A stretch of 64,000 bases of DNA from Vibrio lentus. Its GTDB lineage: Bacteria; Pseudomonadota; Gammaproteobacteria; Enterobacterales; Vibrionaceae. Of the stretch, positions 45,306 through 55,446 are shown in pieces. The translations under genes and the position numbers were made by a program. The notes under the pieces are model-generated. The model did no database searches and had not been told where the DNA came from. It worked only from the letters and a program-made list of their open reading frames with translations. Every line of letters starts with the position of its first letter. Position 1 is the stretch's first letter. Where the stretch lies: positions 1 to 64,000 of the forward strand of contig NZ_JAUFQE010000002.1 of the NCBI RefSeq assembly GCF_030409755.1. The letters run 5' to 3'.

Positions 45306-45644
45306 ATGCCAAAGATTATTGTTTTACCTCACGAAGATCTATGTCCAGAAGGCGCTGTTTTAGAAGCAAAAACTGGTGAGACGGTTCTTGATGTTGCATT
45401 GAAGGCCGGTATTGGTATTGAACACGCATGTGAGAAATCGTGTGCATGTACTACATGTCACGTTGTGATTCGTGAAGGTTTCGACTCATTAGAAGAAAGT
45501 GATGACCTAGAAGACGATATGCTTGATAAAGCATGGGGTCTGGAAATGGAATCTCGTCTTGGTTGCCAAGCTAAAGTAGCTGATACTGACCTTGTAGTTG
45601 AAATTCCAAAGTACACACTGAACTTAGCTTCTGAAGAGCACTAA
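45306..45644 (+). CDS. fdx: [2Fe-2S] ferredoxin Fdx
   Basis: Electron donor for cluster assembly, 112 residues (111 in E. coli). The four ligands are in EHACEKSCACTTCHVVI (C-x5-C-x2-C) and SRLGCQAKV. It begins 20 bases after hscA. Confidence 0.98.
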   Translation: MPKIIVLPHEDLCPEGAVLEAKTGETVLDVALKAGIGIEHACEKSCACTTCHVVIREGFDSLEESDDLEDDMLDKAWGLEMESRLGCQAKVADTDLVVEIPKYTLNLASEEH

Positions 45645-45736
45645 GAACTCAGCTCGACTAAACGTGTTAGTAAAACTGGCATAAAATATAAATCATTAAG
45701 ATGACAAATCGTCGCTGATAAAGATAAGGAAGTGTT

Positions 45737-45937
45737 ATGAGCTTGAAATGGATTGATTCGCGAGACATTGCGATTGAGCTATGTGATTTATACCCGGAGA
45801 CTGATCCTAAAACCGTACGTTTTACAGACTTGCATCAATGGGTGTTAGATCTTGAAGATTTTGATGATGAGCCGAATCACTCGAATGAGAAAATTCTAGA
45901 GGCCATTATTTTATGCTGGATGGATGAGATGGACTAA
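45737..45937 (+). CDS. iscX: IscX (YfhJ)
   Basis: A 66-residue acidic protein (66 in E. coli) that binds IscS and modulates cluster synthesis as a frataxin-like iron-dependent regulator. The typical sequence [17 protein letters not shown] and [14 protein letters not shown] are present. AAGGAAG precedes the ATG. A terminator 75 bases on ends the isc operon. Confidence 0.97.
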   Translation: MSLKWIDSRDIAIELCDLYPETDPKTVRFTDLHQWVLDLEDFDDEPNHSNEKILEAIILCWMDEMD

Positions 45938-46012
45938 CCCTCTTGTTCTATAATTTGGTCGTTGGTTGGAATTTATCCAATATAAAACACAGCCAAGTTA
46001 ACAATTCTTACT

Positions 46013-46043
46013 AAAAAAAGCGGACCTTATGGTCCGTTTTTTT
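46013..46043 (+). terminator. isc operon terminator
   Basis: aaaaaaagcggacc pairs with ggtccgttttttt around ttat; core stem cggacc/ggtccg at 46021-46036. Confidence 0.9.
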
Positions 46044-46144
46044 ATCAAAATGACATTTTACTTCTACATAATGCTAACATCAGAGCGCTAATAAAAAATA
46101 ATCAGAATCACTCACTCAACGTGGTTCAAAGACAAGGAGAAATC

Positions 46145-47440
46145 ATGTCTACACAGATGTCAGTATTTTTAAGTCAAGAAGCTGCCCAGCCTCAGTGGGG
46201 AGCAAGAGCTATCTTATCGTTTTCGGAAGCGGGAGCGACAATTCACATTGGTGAAGGCCACGATTTAGGTGCGGTTCAACGTGCTGGTCGTACGCTTGAC
46301 GGACAAGGTATCGCATTGGTTGCACTTAGCGGTGAAGGTTGGGATCTTGAAAGTGTTTGGGCTTTTTACCAAGGCTACCGTGGACCAAAGAAAAAGAATG
46401 CATTGGAGTGGGATGCTCTAGCTGAAGCTGATCAAGTTGAATTAGAAGCACGTATCCGCGCGACAGATTGGACGCGTGACATCATCAACAAAACGGCTGA
46501 AGAAGTTGCCCCTCGTCAATTAGCGACAATGGCAGCTGAATACATCAAGTCAGTGGCACCAGCAGGCACTGTTAAAGCAAAAATCGTTAAAGACAAAGAT
46601 CTCCTAACTGAAGGTTGGGAAGGTATCTACGCGGTAGGTCGCGGCTCTGAACGTACTTCAGCAATGCTTCAACTGGACTTCAACCCAACTGGCGATGAAA
46701 ACGCACCCGTGTTTGCTTGTCTTGTGGGTAAAGGCATCACTTTCGACTCAGGCGGTTACAGCATCAAGCCAGGTCAATTCATGACAGCAATGAAAGCTGA
46801 TATGGGTGGCGCAGCGACTATTACCGGTGGTTTAGGTCTAGCGATTGAACGCGGCCTAAACAAGCGTATTAAGCTTATCCTATGTTGTGCAGAGAACATG
46901 ATCTCTGGTCGTGCATTGAAGCTTGGCGACATCATTACTTACAAAAATGGTAAGACTGTCGAGATCATGAATACCGATGCGGAAGGTCGTTTAGTTTTAG
47001 CTGATGGCCTGATGTTCGCAAGCGCTCAGAATCCAGAGTTGATCATCGACTGTGCAACGCTAACTGGCGCGGCTAAAAATGCATTAGGTAACGACTACCA
47101 CGCACTATTGAGCTTCGATGATGAGTTATCTCATCAAGCACTAACAGCTGCAAACCAAGAGAAAGAAGGCCTATGGCCATTGCCTCTTGCTGACTTCCAC
47201 CGTGGTATGTTGCCTTCAAACTTTGCTGATCTTTCAAATATCAGCTCTGGTGATTACACACCGGGTGCAAGTACAGCTGCTGCGTTCCTTTCTTACTTTG
47301 TAGATGACTACAAAAAAGGTTGGATTCACATGGACTGCGCGGGTACTTACCGTAAGTCATCAAGTGATAAGTGGGCTGCAGGCGCGACTGGTATGGGTGT
47401 TCGTACACTGGCTCGTCTTCTTATCGACCAAGCAAAATAA
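46145..47440 (+). CDS. pepB: peptidase B PepB (M17 family)
   Basis: A manganese-dependent aminopeptidase that cleaves N-terminal residues, preferring Asp and Glu. The start at 46145 (MSTQMSVFL) follows AAGGAG by six bases, giving 431 residues (427 in E. coli). Metal-site motifs are [25 protein letters not shown] and [14 protein letters not shown]. Its place after iscX is as in E. coli. Confidence 0.97.
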   Translation: MSTQMSVFLSQEAAQPQWGARAILSFSEAGATIHIGEGHDLGAVQRAGRTLDGQGIALVALSGEGWDLESVWAFYQGYRGPKKKNALEWDALAEADQVELEARIRATDWTRDIINKTAEEVAPRQLATMAAEYIKSVAPAGTVKAKIVKDKDLLTEGWEGIYAVGRGSERTSAMLQLDFNPTGDENAPVFACLVGKGITFDSGGYSIKPGQFMTAMKADMGGAATITGGLGLAIERGLNKRIKLILCCAENMISGRALKLGDIITYKNGKTVEIMNTDAEGRLVLADGLMFASAQNPELIIDCATLTGAAKNALGNDYHALLSFDDELSHQALTAANQEKEGLWPLPLADFHRGMLPSNFADLSNISSGDYTPGASTAAAFLSYFVDDYKKGWIHMDCAGTYRKSSSDKWAAGATGMGVRTLARLLIDQAK

Positions 47441-47451
47441 TAATAAGAGTG

Positions 47452-47471
47452 AGCGGTATTTCGATACCGCT
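47452..47471 (+). terminator. hairpin after pepB
   Basis: agcggtat (47452-47459) pairs with ataccgct (47464-47471) with a TTCG tetraloop. The T-run is weak (tattcat), so termination may be partial. Confidence 0.5.
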
Positions 47472-47546
47472 TATTCATAAACTCAGATCGAATGATCTTA
47501 GTAATTTCAGTATTTAATAACAAAAAAATGAAGTGAAGGAATCCCT

Positions 47547-47981
47547 ATGGCTCTAGAAAGAACGTTCTCAATTGTTAAGCCGGATGCAGTTAAGCGTAAC
47601 CTTGTCGGTGAAATCTACCACCGCATTGAAAAAGCTGGCCTACAGATTATTGCCGCTAAAATGGTTTCTCTTACAGAAGCGCAAGCAAGTGGCTTCTATG
47701 CAGAACATGAAGGTAAAGAGTTCTTTGGACCACTAAAAGAGTTCATGACTTCTGGTCCTATCATGGTTCAAGTACTTGAAGGCGAAAACGCGATTGCTCG
47801 TTACCGTGAACTAATGGGTAAAACTAACCCAGAAGAAGCGGCATGCGGCACTATCCGTGCTGACTACGCAATCAGCATGCGTTACAACTCAGTACACGGC
47901 AGCGATAGCCCTGAGTCTGCGGCTCGCGAAATCGAATTCTTTTTCCCAGAATCTGAAATTTGCCCGCGTTCAGCTGAATAA
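47547..47981 (+). CDS. ndk: nucleoside diphosphate kinase Ndk
   Basis: Balances nucleoside triphosphate pools by phosphate transfer through a histidine. The 144 residues (143 in E. coli) begin [17 protein letters not shown]; the catalytic histidine is in [18 protein letters not shown] strong terminator follows. Confidence 0.98.
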   Translation: MALERTFSIVKPDAVKRNLVGEIYHRIEKAGLQIIAAKMVSLTEAQASGFYAEHEGKEFFGPLKEFMTSGPIMVQVLEGENAIARYRELMGKTNPEEAACGTIRADYAISMRYNSVHGSDSPESAAREIEFFFPESEICPRSAE

Positions 47982-48003
47982 GCAGACAACAGCAAGTCTC
48001 AAT

Positions 48004-48031
48004 AAAGGCTTCACTTCGGTGAAGCCTTTTT
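48004..48031 (+). terminator. ndk terminator
   Basis: aaaggcttcac (48004-48014) pairs with gtgaagccttt (48019-48029) with a TTCG loop and T-run. Confidence 0.92.
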
Positions 48032-48050
48032 CGTTTCTGATGGATTCAAG

Positions 48051-48273
48051 CGTTACTCCCGAAAGCTACAAGGAACGCGGTTGGGAATTGGAGTGTGTTG
48101 TCGGAGATTCCAGATACCTCGTTCCTCGGTTCTGGAATGACGAGCAAGTAGGGTTAGTTGGAAGGCCGTGAAGATAACGAGCAGCGTTAGCAGGAGGTCG
48201 GAGAACGCGCAAGTATTCGGTGGTTAAAGCCCGTCATTCCCGAAAGCGACGGAGGAGCGTAATCGGGAATCTC
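48051..48273. repeat. cluster of three REP-like palindromic units
   Basis: Unit 1 (48051-48093) and unit 3 (48233-48273) run in the same direction and share ttcccga...tcgggaatc-type ends; unit 2 (48104-48141) is the same design inverted (gagattcc ... ggaatgac). Each can fold as a hairpin with ends of the form GTCATTCC/GGAATCTC. This is the pattern of dispersed intergenic palindromes; whether copies occur elsewhere in the genome cannot be seen here. Confidence 0.6.
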
Positions 48274-48436
48274 TCTTTGAATTGGCCAAACTTAAGCAGG
48301 TAAATTTGACTGTGTAAATTTTAATCACTTAAGTTTGAATGTCTTAGTAAACACAAGGTTTTACAGTGCTTGTTGAAGTTGCGTAAAGGCTGTACAATTC
48401 GCGCCCTTAATTATTGTTCCGTCATTGAGAGGCATC

Positions 48437-49579
48437 ATGACCACAGCTAAAGTCAATCTACTCGATTTTGATCGTAAAGGTCTTCGTAAATTTTTCACAG
48501 AAGAACTGAATGAGAAAGCGTTTCGAGCAGAGCAAGTGATGAAGTGGATTTATCACTTCGGTGTCGATGACTTCGAACAAATGAACAACATCAACAAAAA
48601 GTTACGTGAGAAACTGCTGCATCGCTGTGAGATTGTTGCACCTATCGTTTCTGAAGCTCAGCACTCTGCGGATGGCACTATTAAATGGGCGATGAGCGTT
48701 GGTGACCAAGACGTTGAAACGGTATACATCCCAGATGGTGACCGTGCGACGCTATGTGTATCTTCGCAAGTCGGTTGTGCGCTTGAATGTAAATTCTGCT
48801 CTACGGCTCAACAAGGCTTCAACCGTAACCTGAAAGTTTCAGAGATCGTTGGTCAAATCTGGCGTGCTGCACGTGAAATCGGTTTAGAGAAAGAAACGGG
48901 TCGTCGTCCAATTACTAACGTCGTAATGATGGGTATGGGTGAGCCTCTGCTTAACATGAAGAACCTAATTCCATCATTAGAGCTGATGCTTGATGATCTA
49001 GGTTTCTCTCTGTCTAAGCGCCGTGTGACAGTATCAACATCTGGTGTTGTTTCTGGTCTTGATCAGATGACAGACAACATCGATGTCGCTCTGGCGATTT
49101 CTCTACACGCACCAAACGATGCGCTACGTAGCCAAATCATGCCAATCAACGACCGTTGGGATATCCAAGATTTCCTAGCATCGGTTCGTCGCTACATTGC
49201 TTCTTCAAATGCTAACCGCGGTAAAGTAACGGTTGAGTACGTTCTGTTGGATCATGTGAATGATGATATGGACCACGCTCGTGAACTTGCTGAGCTAATG
49301 AAAGATACGCCTTGTAAGATCAACTTGATTCCATTTAACCCTTATCCGGGTTCGCCTTATAAGAAGCCAAGCAACTCTCGCATTGATCGCTTCCAAAAAA
49401 CGCTGATGGAATACAACTACACAGTAACGGTTCGTAAAACTCGTGGTGATGATATTGATGCCGCATGTGGTCAGCTGGTTGGTGATGTTATTGATAGAAC
49501 CAAGCGTACTAAAATGCTGAAAGCTGCCTCTGAAGCTAACTTAATCGCAGGTGATGTGATTCAAGTAAAAGCGGTTTAA
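48437..49579 (+). CDS. rlmN: dual-specificity RNA methyltransferase RlmN
   Basis: A radical SAM enzyme that methylates C2 of A2503 in 23S rRNA and A37 in some tRNAs. The start at 48437 ([11 protein letters not shown]) has GAGAGG upstream; TTG at 48425 is in frame but less likely. The 380 residues (384 in E. coli) contain the cluster motif [16 protein letters not shown] and the C-terminal methyl-carrying cysteine in DAACGQL. Confidence 0.98.
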   Translation: MTTAKVNLLDFDRKGLRKFFTEELNEKAFRAEQVMKWIYHFGVDDFEQMNNINKKLREKLLHRCEIVAPIVSEAQHSADGTIKWAMSVGDQDVETVYIPDGDRATLCVSSQVGCALECKFCSTAQQGFNRNLKVSEIVGQIWRAAREIGLEKETGRRPITNVVMMGMGEPLLNMKNLIPSLELMLDDLGFSLSKRRVTVSTSGVVSGLDQMTDNIDVALAISLHAPNDALRSQIMPINDRWDIQDFLASVRRYIASSNANRGKVTVEYVLLDHVNDDMDHARELAELMKDTPCKINLIPFNPYPGSPYKKPSNSRIDRFQKTLMEYNYTVTVRKTRGDDIDAACGQLVGDVIDRTKRTKMLKAASEANLIAGDVIQVKAV

Positions 49580-50019
49580 ATACCATTTAGAACGAAACAA
49601 GCCAGAAGGATTCCTTCTGGCTTGTTGCTTTTCTGGAAGGTGAATTTCCAATAATTGGATTTTTTCCCCACGCTTTCTTACATTTTTCGTTAAATTTTGG
49701 ACAAAACCATGAGCTGACGGTAAATTTTGTCGAAAGTGTTTTTGCCTTGTAATGGCATTAGCTTATGATTAAATAATCTTAAATTAATTTAAGTGCTCGC
49801 TTGTTACCCGATAATCGTCAATGTGTCTATTTAGGTTGGCTACTTGATAAACTAGCTTCCTGAGAAAATCGCTCACCAACAGCGTGTGGTTTTCTACTTT
49901 AAGGGTTGATGAACTGGGTTGCAGGAAAAATTCCACATAGTAGGTTGTAAGATTGAGCTTAAACGAAAATAAAAAATGCTCTCATCAACCTGCGATAATA
50001 CTTTAGAAGTTCACTCTCT
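49580..50019. other. long intergenic region rlmN-rodZ
   Basis: After the rlmN terminator there are about 385 bases without a convincing gene. An inverted pair ggttgatga (49905-49913) and tcatcaacc (49983-49991) lies within the last 120 bases before rodZ and could fold in its leader. No known riboswitch was recognised. Confidence 0.45.
49596..49634 (+). terminator. rlmN terminator
   Basis: A perfect 14-bp stem aacaagccagaagg (49596-49609) and ccttctggcttgtt (49613-49626) is followed by gcttttct. Confidence 0.88.
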
Positions 50020-50955
50020 ATGAACACAGAACACGAAACACAAACACAAACGAAAGAAACCGTCGCTCCAGCAATTGAAGCGGGAACGCTGCTTAAAAAT
50101 AAACGAGAATCTCTTGGTTTAACACAGAAGCAGATCTCTGATCGCTTGAAGTTGCGCGTTACGCTTATTCAGCAAATTGAAGAAAACCAGTTTGAATCAG
50201 ATCAAGTGGCTACGTTTATGCGTGGTTACATTCGCTCATACGCGAAATATGTCAATCTTGACGAAAAGGTCGTATTGAGTGCGCTTCATCATGCCGGTGA
50301 TGCTCAACATCAAGAACAAGAAATGCTGAGCTTTTCTCGTAAGACAAAAACAGAGAAGCACAACAGCCGTATTATGATCCTTACATGGAGCATCTTTGCT
50401 GTGATAGCGGGTATCTCATCACTTTGGTGGTGGCAGAACCAGCAGCAAGACACCCTATCTCAATCTCTCGTCAACACTGAAAGCTCGGAAGAGCTAGTGG
50501 TAGAAGAGTCGCTTGATCCTGAGTTGACTTCGTTAGAAGTGATTGAAGCTGAGCAAAACACAGAGACATCTCCTGTTACTGAAAATTCTGATGACCTTCT
50601 TACTGTAGTGAGTGCTGCTGAAGCCTCAGAGAATGTCGAGCAAGTAGAAGAGACACAAGACGTTGCAGAGGTTACCCCTGTAGCGGCTGAATCAGAGACA
50701 GTGACGCCTGAACCTGTAACCAACGAGCTAGTGATGCAGTTCTCTGCAGACTGTTGGATCCAAGTTAAAGATGCGGCAGGCAAGACTTTGTCTACTGGCA
50801 TCAAAAAAGCAGGTCAGACACTCAATCTTTCAGGAACTGCGCCATACAAAGTGATTCTAGGTGCGCCAGAGGGCGTATCAATGACATTTGCAAGTGAACC
50901 CGTTGACCTTTCTGGGTATACTTCAGGCAAAGTAGCTAGAATAACCTTACCTTAG
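50020..50955 (+). CDS. rodZ: cell shape protein RodZ
   Basis: Links MreB to the membrane and the elongation machinery. The 311 residues comprise an N-terminal helix-turn-helix domain (about 20-90, [20 protein letters not shown]), a basic juxtamembrane part, one membrane segment (about 119-140, [19 protein letters not shown]), an acidic low-complexity linker and a C-terminal periplasmic domain ([16 protein letters not shown]). ispG starts seven bases after the stop. Confidence 0.95.
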   Translation: MNTEHETQTQTKETVAPAIEAGTLLKNKRESLGLTQKQISDRLKLRVTLIQQIEENQFESDQVATFMRGYIRSYAKYVNLDEKVVLSALHHAGDAQHQEQEMLSFSRKTKTEKHNSRIMILTWSIFAVIAGISSLWWWQNQQQDTLSQSLVNTESSEELVVEESLDPELTSLEVIEAEQNTETSPVTENSDDLLTVVSAAEASENVEQVEETQDVAEVTPVAAESETVTPEPVTNELVMQFSADCWIQVKDAAGKTLSTGIKKAGQTLNLSGTAPYKVILGAPEGVSMTFASEPVDLSGYTSGKVARITLP

Positions 50956-50962
50956 AGTTTAT

Positions 50963-52084
50963 ATGCAACACGAATCTCCTATTATTCGTCGCAAATCAAC
51001 CCGTATTTATGTGGGTGATGTGCCGATCGGTGATGGTGCACCAATTGCTGTGCAATCCATGACCAACACAAGAACAACTGATGTCGCTGCGACCGTTGCT
51101 CAAATTAGAGCTTTGGAAAAAGTTGGCGCTGATATCGTTCGCGTATCTGTACCGACTATGGATGCCGCTGAAGCATTTAAGCTAATCAAACAGCAGGTTT
51201 CTGTTCCTTTGGTGGCTGACATTCACTTCGACTACCGTATTGCCCTTAAAGTGGCAGAGTACGGTGTTGACTGTCTGCGTATCAACCCTGGTAACATCGG
51301 TAACGAAAGCCGCATTCGCTCTGTTGTGGATTGTGCTCGTGATATGAATATCCCGATTCGTATTGGTGTTAACGGCGGTTCTCTTGAAAAAGAGATCCAA
51401 GAGAAATACACAGAGCCTACAGCAGAAGCGCTTGTTGAATCTGCAATGCGTCACGTCGATATCCTAGACCGTCTAAACTTTGATCAATTCAAAGTCAGCG
51501 TTAAGGCTTCTGATGTATTCCTTGCAGTCGGCTCATACCGTTTGCTTGCCAAGCAGATTGATCAACCTTTGCACCTTGGTATTACCGAAGCGGGTGGTGC
51601 GCGTGCGGGTTCTGTGAAATCAGCTGTCGGTTTGGGTATGCTTCTTTCTGAAGGTATCGGCGATACGCTGCGTATTTCGCTCGCGGCTGATCCTGTTGAA
51701 GAGATCAAAGTAGGCTTTGATATTCTTAAATCTTTGCGCATTCGCTCGCGTGGCATCAACTTCATTGCGTGCCCGAGCTGTTCTCGTCAAGAGTTCGATG
51801 TTATTAACACCGTTAATGCTCTTGAAGAGCGCTTAGAAGACGTTATTACCCCAATGGATGTATCAATCATCGGTTGTGTGGTTAACGGCCCTGGTGAAGC
51901 TGAAGTGTCTCACTTAGGTTTAGCCGGTAGTGCACGTAAGAGTGCCTTCTACGAAGACGGTAAACGTCAGAAAGAGCGCTTCGACAACGATGATCTTGTC
52001 GACAAACTTGAAGCTAAGATTCGTGCAAAAGCGTCAGTGCTTGATAAAGCAAATCGCATTGATGTAGAAAACTTAGAAGATTAA
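50963..52084 (+). CDS. ispG: 4-hydroxy-3-methylbut-2-en-1-yl diphosphate synthase IspG
   Basis: A [4Fe-4S] enzyme of the MEP isoprenoid pathway that converts the cyclodiphosphate to HMBPP. The 373 residues (372 in E. coli) start with a TIM barrel ([20 protein letters not shown]) and end with the cluster ligands in [10 protein letters not shown] and [10 protein letters not shown]. It is likely co-transcribed with rodZ. Confidence 0.98.
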   Translation: MQHESPIIRRKSTRIYVGDVPIGDGAPIAVQSMTNTRTTDVAATVAQIRALEKVGADIVRVSVPTMDAAEAFKLIKQQVSVPLVADIHFDYRIALKVAEYGVDCLRINPGNIGNESRIRSVVDCARDMNIPIRIGVNGGSLEKEIQEKYTEPTAEALVESAMRHVDILDRLNFDQFKVSVKASDVFLAVGSYRLLAKQIDQPLHLGITEAGGARAGSVKSAVGLGMLLSEGIGDTLRISLAADPVEEIKVGFDILKSLRIRSRGINFIACPSCSRQEFDVINTVNALEERLEDVITPMDVSIIGCVVNGPGEAEVSHLGLAGSARKSAFYEDGKRQKERFDNDDLVDKLEAKIRAKASVLDKANRIDVENLED

Positions 52085-52154
52085 TACAACGCGATGGGGT
52101 GTGATTGTCTATTCGCACTAACACCTGGTCGTGAGAAATTACGGAATAAATATT

Positions 52155-53423
52155 GTGGCTAAAAATATCCAAGCAATTCGAGGCATGAACGACTGCCTTC
52201 CAACTCAATCACCACTGTGGCAGAAAGTAGAAAGCGCAGTTAAAAGTGTGGTGAGCGCATACGGTTACAACGAAGTACGTATGCCTATCGTTGAAGAAAC
52301 AAACCTATTTAGCCGTGCTGTTGGTGAAGAAACTGACGTTGTTTCAAAAGAGATGTACACCTTTGATGACCGTAATGGCGATAGCCTAACGCTGCGTCCA
52401 GAAGGAACAGCAGGTTGTGTACGTTCATGTATTCAAAACAGCCTTATTAACCGTGATGAACAGCGCCTATGGTACATGGGTCCAATGTTCCGTCACGAGC
52501 GTCCTCAAAAAGGTCGTTACCGTCAATTCCACCAATGTGGCGTTGAAGTGTTTGGCCTAGACGGTCCAGACGTAGACGCTGAACTTATTATGATGACAGC
52601 ACGTCTTTGGCGTGAGCTAGGCATCGACAAACACGTTCGCCTAGAACTGAACTCAATCGGTTCTCAAGAAGACCGCGTAAGCTACCGCACTGCGTTAGTG
52701 GCGTTCCTTGAGCAACACATCGATGTGCTTGATGAAGATTGTAAACGTCGCATGCACACTAACCCTTTACGTGTACTTGATACTAAGAACCCGGATGTTC
52801 AAGCGATCTTAGGTGACGCACCTCGACTATCTGAATATTTAGGTGAAGAATCAAAGCAACATTTTGCTGGTTTGTGTGAACTTCTTGACGCTGTTGGTAT
52901 CGAATACCAAGTTAACGAGCGACTAGTACGTGGCCTAGATTACTACAACCGCACAGTATTTGAGTGGATCACTGACAGCCTAGGCGCGCAGGGTACAGTA
53001 TGTGGCGGTGGCCGTTACGATGGTCTTGTTGAGCAACTAGGCGGCAAAGCAACTAATGCGGTTGGTTTTGCAATGGGTCTAGAGCGCCTGGTTCTAATGA
53101 TGGAAACGCTAGAACTTACAGAAGTTCGTCGTAGCGTTGACGTATATATGGTTGCTGCTGGCGAAGGTACTATGATCGCGGGCATGCAGTTAGCGAATCA
53201 ATTGCGTGACACCGTTAAAGGCGTACGCGTGATGAACCACTTCGGTGGTGGTAGCTTCAAGAAGCAATTTAAACGTGCTGACAAAGTAGGTGCTGTTGTA
53301 GCACTTGTACTTGGTGAGAACGAAGTTGCTGATAATACAGTTGTGCTAAAAGATTTGGTTGGCGGTGTGCAAGAAACCGTGTCTCAAACGGAAGTTGCAG
53401 AGAAAGTTGCTGCGCTAATCTAG
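52155..53423 (+). CDS. hisS: histidyl-tRNA synthetase HisS
   Basis: Class II aminoacyl-tRNA synthetase. The start is GTG at 52155, giving (M)[15 protein letters not shown] as in E. coli; GTG at 52131 would add eight unrelated residues. The 422 residues (424 in E. coli) contain [13 protein letters not shown], the motif 2 region [16 protein letters not shown] and the histidine-binding [13 protein letters not shown], then the anticodon-binding domain. Confidence 0.98.
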   Translation: MAKNIQAIRGMNDCLPTQSPLWQKVESAVKSVVSAYGYNEVRMPIVEETNLFSRAVGEETDVVSKEMYTFDDRNGDSLTLRPEGTAGCVRSCIQNSLINRDEQRLWYMGPMFRHERPQKGRYRQFHQCGVEVFGLDGPDVDAELIMMTARLWRELGIDKHVRLELNSIGSQEDRVSYRTALVAFLEQHIDVLDEDCKRRMHTNPLRVLDTKNPDVQAILGDAPRLSEYLGEESKQHFAGLCELLDAVGIEYQVNERLVRGLDYYNRTVFEWITDSLGAQGTVCGGGRYDGLVEQLGGKATNAVGFAMGLERLVLMMETLELTEVRRSVDVYMVAAGEGTMIAGMQLANQLRDTVKGVRVMNHFGGGSFKKQFKRADKVGAVVALVLGENEVADNTVVLKDLVGGVQETVSQTEVAEKVAALI

Positions 53424-53456
53424 TTAGCCATTGAGCAAACGCTCATCATGAATATT

Positions 53457-53479
53457 AACGTCAGCACTATGCTGGCGTT
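53457..53479 (+). terminator. hairpin between hisS and yfgM
   Basis: aacgtcagca (53457-53466) pairs with tgctggcgtt (53470-53479), one G-T pair. Only a short T-run follows; read-through into yfgM is likely. Confidence 0.4.
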
Positions 53480-53502
53480 TAAAGAATTAAAGAGGACAGG
53501 AA

Positions 53503-54117
53503 GTGGAACTTTACGATAGCGAAGAGCAACAAGTTGAAGCCATTAAAGATTGGTGGAAAGAGAACGGTAAAGCCGTAATCTTTGGTGCGGTTATTGGTTT
53601 AGGTGGTCTATTTGGCTGGCGCTATTACCAAGATTCAGTCGTTGAAGCGCGTGAAGCAGCTTCAGAAAGCTACACCTCTGTAATTTCAGCTCTTGATACT
53701 AAGGGCGTTGATGCTCAATCTGATATTCAAGCTTTCATCGACGCAAACAAAGATGCTGAATACTCTGTTCTTGCTGCTATGCAATTAGCTAAAGCGCAAG
53801 TTCAAGCGGGTGACCTTGCAGCAGCACTTGAACAGCTTGAGTGGGCAAAATCGGCAACTAAGGACGCGGCATTAGCACCACTACTTACTTACCGTGTTGC
53901 TCGTATCAAAGCTGAGCAAGGTGAATTTGACGCAGCATTGACTGATCTTGAAGCGATGACTGACGAATCTTGGAAAGGCCGTGTTGCTGAACTACGTGGT
54001 GATATTTCACTTCGTAAAGGCGACACAGATGCGGCTTACAGTGCTTACTCTGAAGCACAACAAGCTGCTGATGCGAGCCAAACGCTTCAAATCAAACTTG
54101 ACGACCTAGCTAAATAA
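53503..54117 (+). CDS. yfgM: YfgM, SecYEG-associated periplasmic chaperone-like protein
   Basis: A 204-residue inner-membrane protein (206 in E. coli) that associates with SecYEG and PpiD. It starts at GTG 53503 after GAGGACAGGAA. One membrane segment (AVIFGAVIGLGGLFGWRYY, about residues 24-42) anchors a periplasmic TPR-like helical domain rich in alanine (LAAMQLAKAQVQAGDLAAAL). bamB starts ten bases after the stop. Confidence 0.95.
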   Translation: MELYDSEEQQVEAIKDWWKENGKAVIFGAVIGLGGLFGWRYYQDSVVEAREAASESYTSVISALDTKGVDAQSDIQAFIDANKDAEYSVLAAMQLAKAQVQAGDLAAALEQLEWAKSATKDAALAPLLTYRVARIKAEQGEFDAALTDLEAMTDESWKGRVAELRGDISLRKGDTDAAYSAYSEAQQAADASQTLQIKLDDLAK

Positions 54118-54127
54118 GGCGCTTTGA

Positions 54128-55288
54128 ATGAAGAAGATGTTTCCAAAAGCGGCGTTGTGTGCGATTGCTCTTGGCCTGTTAGCGGGTTGTGCGGGTGAAG
54201 AAGACACCGTCATCATGGCTCCAGTACCAACGGTAAACAGCGAGTTCACTCCTAAGCAGGAATGGTCTACGTCGGTTGGTGATGGTGTTGGTCATTACTT
54301 TTCAAAATTAACGCCAGAGCTTGCTTACGACAAAGTGTTTGTTGCAAGTCGCGAAGGTATTGTTAAAGCGCTTGATCCTGAAACGGGTAAAAAGTTGTGG
54401 GAAACCGATCTTGAAAAAGATGTGCTCGCACGCTTATCAGGTGGCCTAACAGCGGCTTACGGCAAAGTGTTCTTAGGCTCTGAAAATGGCGAAGTGATCG
54501 CGTTAGACGAATCGACCGGTGAAGAACTGTGGCGCGTACCAGTGAACGGTGAGGTGCTTGCATCTCCTGCGACTGAAAGCAACATGGTATTAGTTCATAC
54601 GAGCCGTGGCATGATGATCGCTTTAGATCAAGAAAGCGGCGAACAGAAGTGGACGATTAGCACTGAAGTTCCAAGTTTAACACTGCGCGGCGATAGCTCT
54701 CCTGTTGCTGTTTCTGGTGGTGTTTTCTGGGGAACGGCAAATGGACGTTTGGCTGCTGCTATCGTTGACCGTGGTCAGCTTATTTGGCAACAACCGGTTG
54801 GCACGCCAAAAGGCGCAACGGAAATTGACCGCTTGGTTGATGTTGATGCGTCTCCGATTGTTCTTGGCGGCACCTTGTATACCGTTGGTATCAATGGTCA
54901 GTTAATTGCTATCGATCTTCGTTCTGGTAAGCCAGTTTGGAAGCGTAACTACTCGTCAGCGATTGATTTAGCAAGCGATGGTAGTCGTTTGTTCGTTGTT
55001 ACTGACAAAGACCATGTGGTTGCGGTAGATGCGCGTAGCGGTACTGAGCTATGGAGCACGCCATTGCTAGAAAACCGCTTACTGACAGCACCTGCTATTA
55101 TTAACGGTTATGTAGTCGTGGGTGATACAGAAGGTTATCTACACTGGTTAGATCGTTCATCGGGTGAGTTCGTTGCCCAACAGTTAGTTGATGATAGCGG
55201 CTTTGCGGTTGCGCCAATTGAGCTACCTGAAGGCTACTTAGTGACGACTCGCAATGGCGATGTAAAGAAACTAACGATTAGCCAATAA
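54128..55288 (+). CDS. bamB: outer-membrane assembly lipoprotein BamB
   Basis: Lipoprotein of the BAM complex that inserts beta-barrel proteins. The 386 residues (392 in E. coli) begin with a lipoprotein signal ending LGLLAGC (Cys at about 21) and form an eight-bladed propeller, with PQQ-like repeats such as VKALDPETGKKLWETDL and VIALDESTGEELWRVPV. A terminator follows. Confidence 0.97.
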   Translation: MKKMFPKAALCAIALGLLAGCAGEEDTVIMAPVPTVNSEFTPKQEWSTSVGDGVGHYFSKLTPELAYDKVFVASREGIVKALDPETGKKLWETDLEKDVLARLSGGLTAAYGKVFLGSENGEVIALDESTGEELWRVPVNGEVLASPATESNMVLVHTSRGMMIALDQESGEQKWTISTEVPSLTLRGDSSPVAVSGGVFWGTANGRLAAAIVDRGQLIWQQPVGTPKGATEIDRLVDVDASPIVLGGTLYTVGINGQLIAIDLRSGKPVWKRNYSSAIDLASDGSRLFVVTDKDHVVAVDARSGTELWSTPLLENRLLTAPAIINGYVVVGDTEGYLHWLDRSSGEFVAQQLVDDSGFAVAPIELPEGYLVTTRNGDVKKLTISQ

Positions 55289-55309
55289 AAGCGTGATACA
55301 ATTCACAGT

Positions 55310-55345
55310 CGGCTCCTGGTTGGTAACAGCTAGGAGCCGTTTTGT
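55310..55345 (+). terminator. bamB terminator
   Basis: cggctcct (55310-55317) pairs with aggagccg (55332-55339), then ttttgtt. Confidence 0.8.
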
Positions 55346-55446
55346 TGTTATAAATTAATAAACCATGTGGTTATAGGTAAGAGTTTAAACTTGCGAACAA
55401 GTGCTTACCTATAACTACATTTAGAGAAGAAATTGTAGAGGTTGTT

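Larger units (their letters stand above)
47982..48436. other. intergenic region ndk-rlmN with repeats
   Basis: It holds the ndk terminator, three palindromic repeat units (48051-48273) and, from about 48274, AT-rich sequence that should contain the rlmN promoter. No gene is seen. A frame of about 104 codons overlapping the end of ndk is judged spurious. Confidence 0.6.

Noticed and set aside
47857..48171. A 104-codon + strand frame overlapping the end of ndk
   Set aside because: It runs out of frame through ndk, its terminator and the repeat units, and has no start signal.
48051..48273. CRISPR array
   Set aside because: The repeats are imperfect, differ in orientation and have no constant-length spacers; no cas gene is present.
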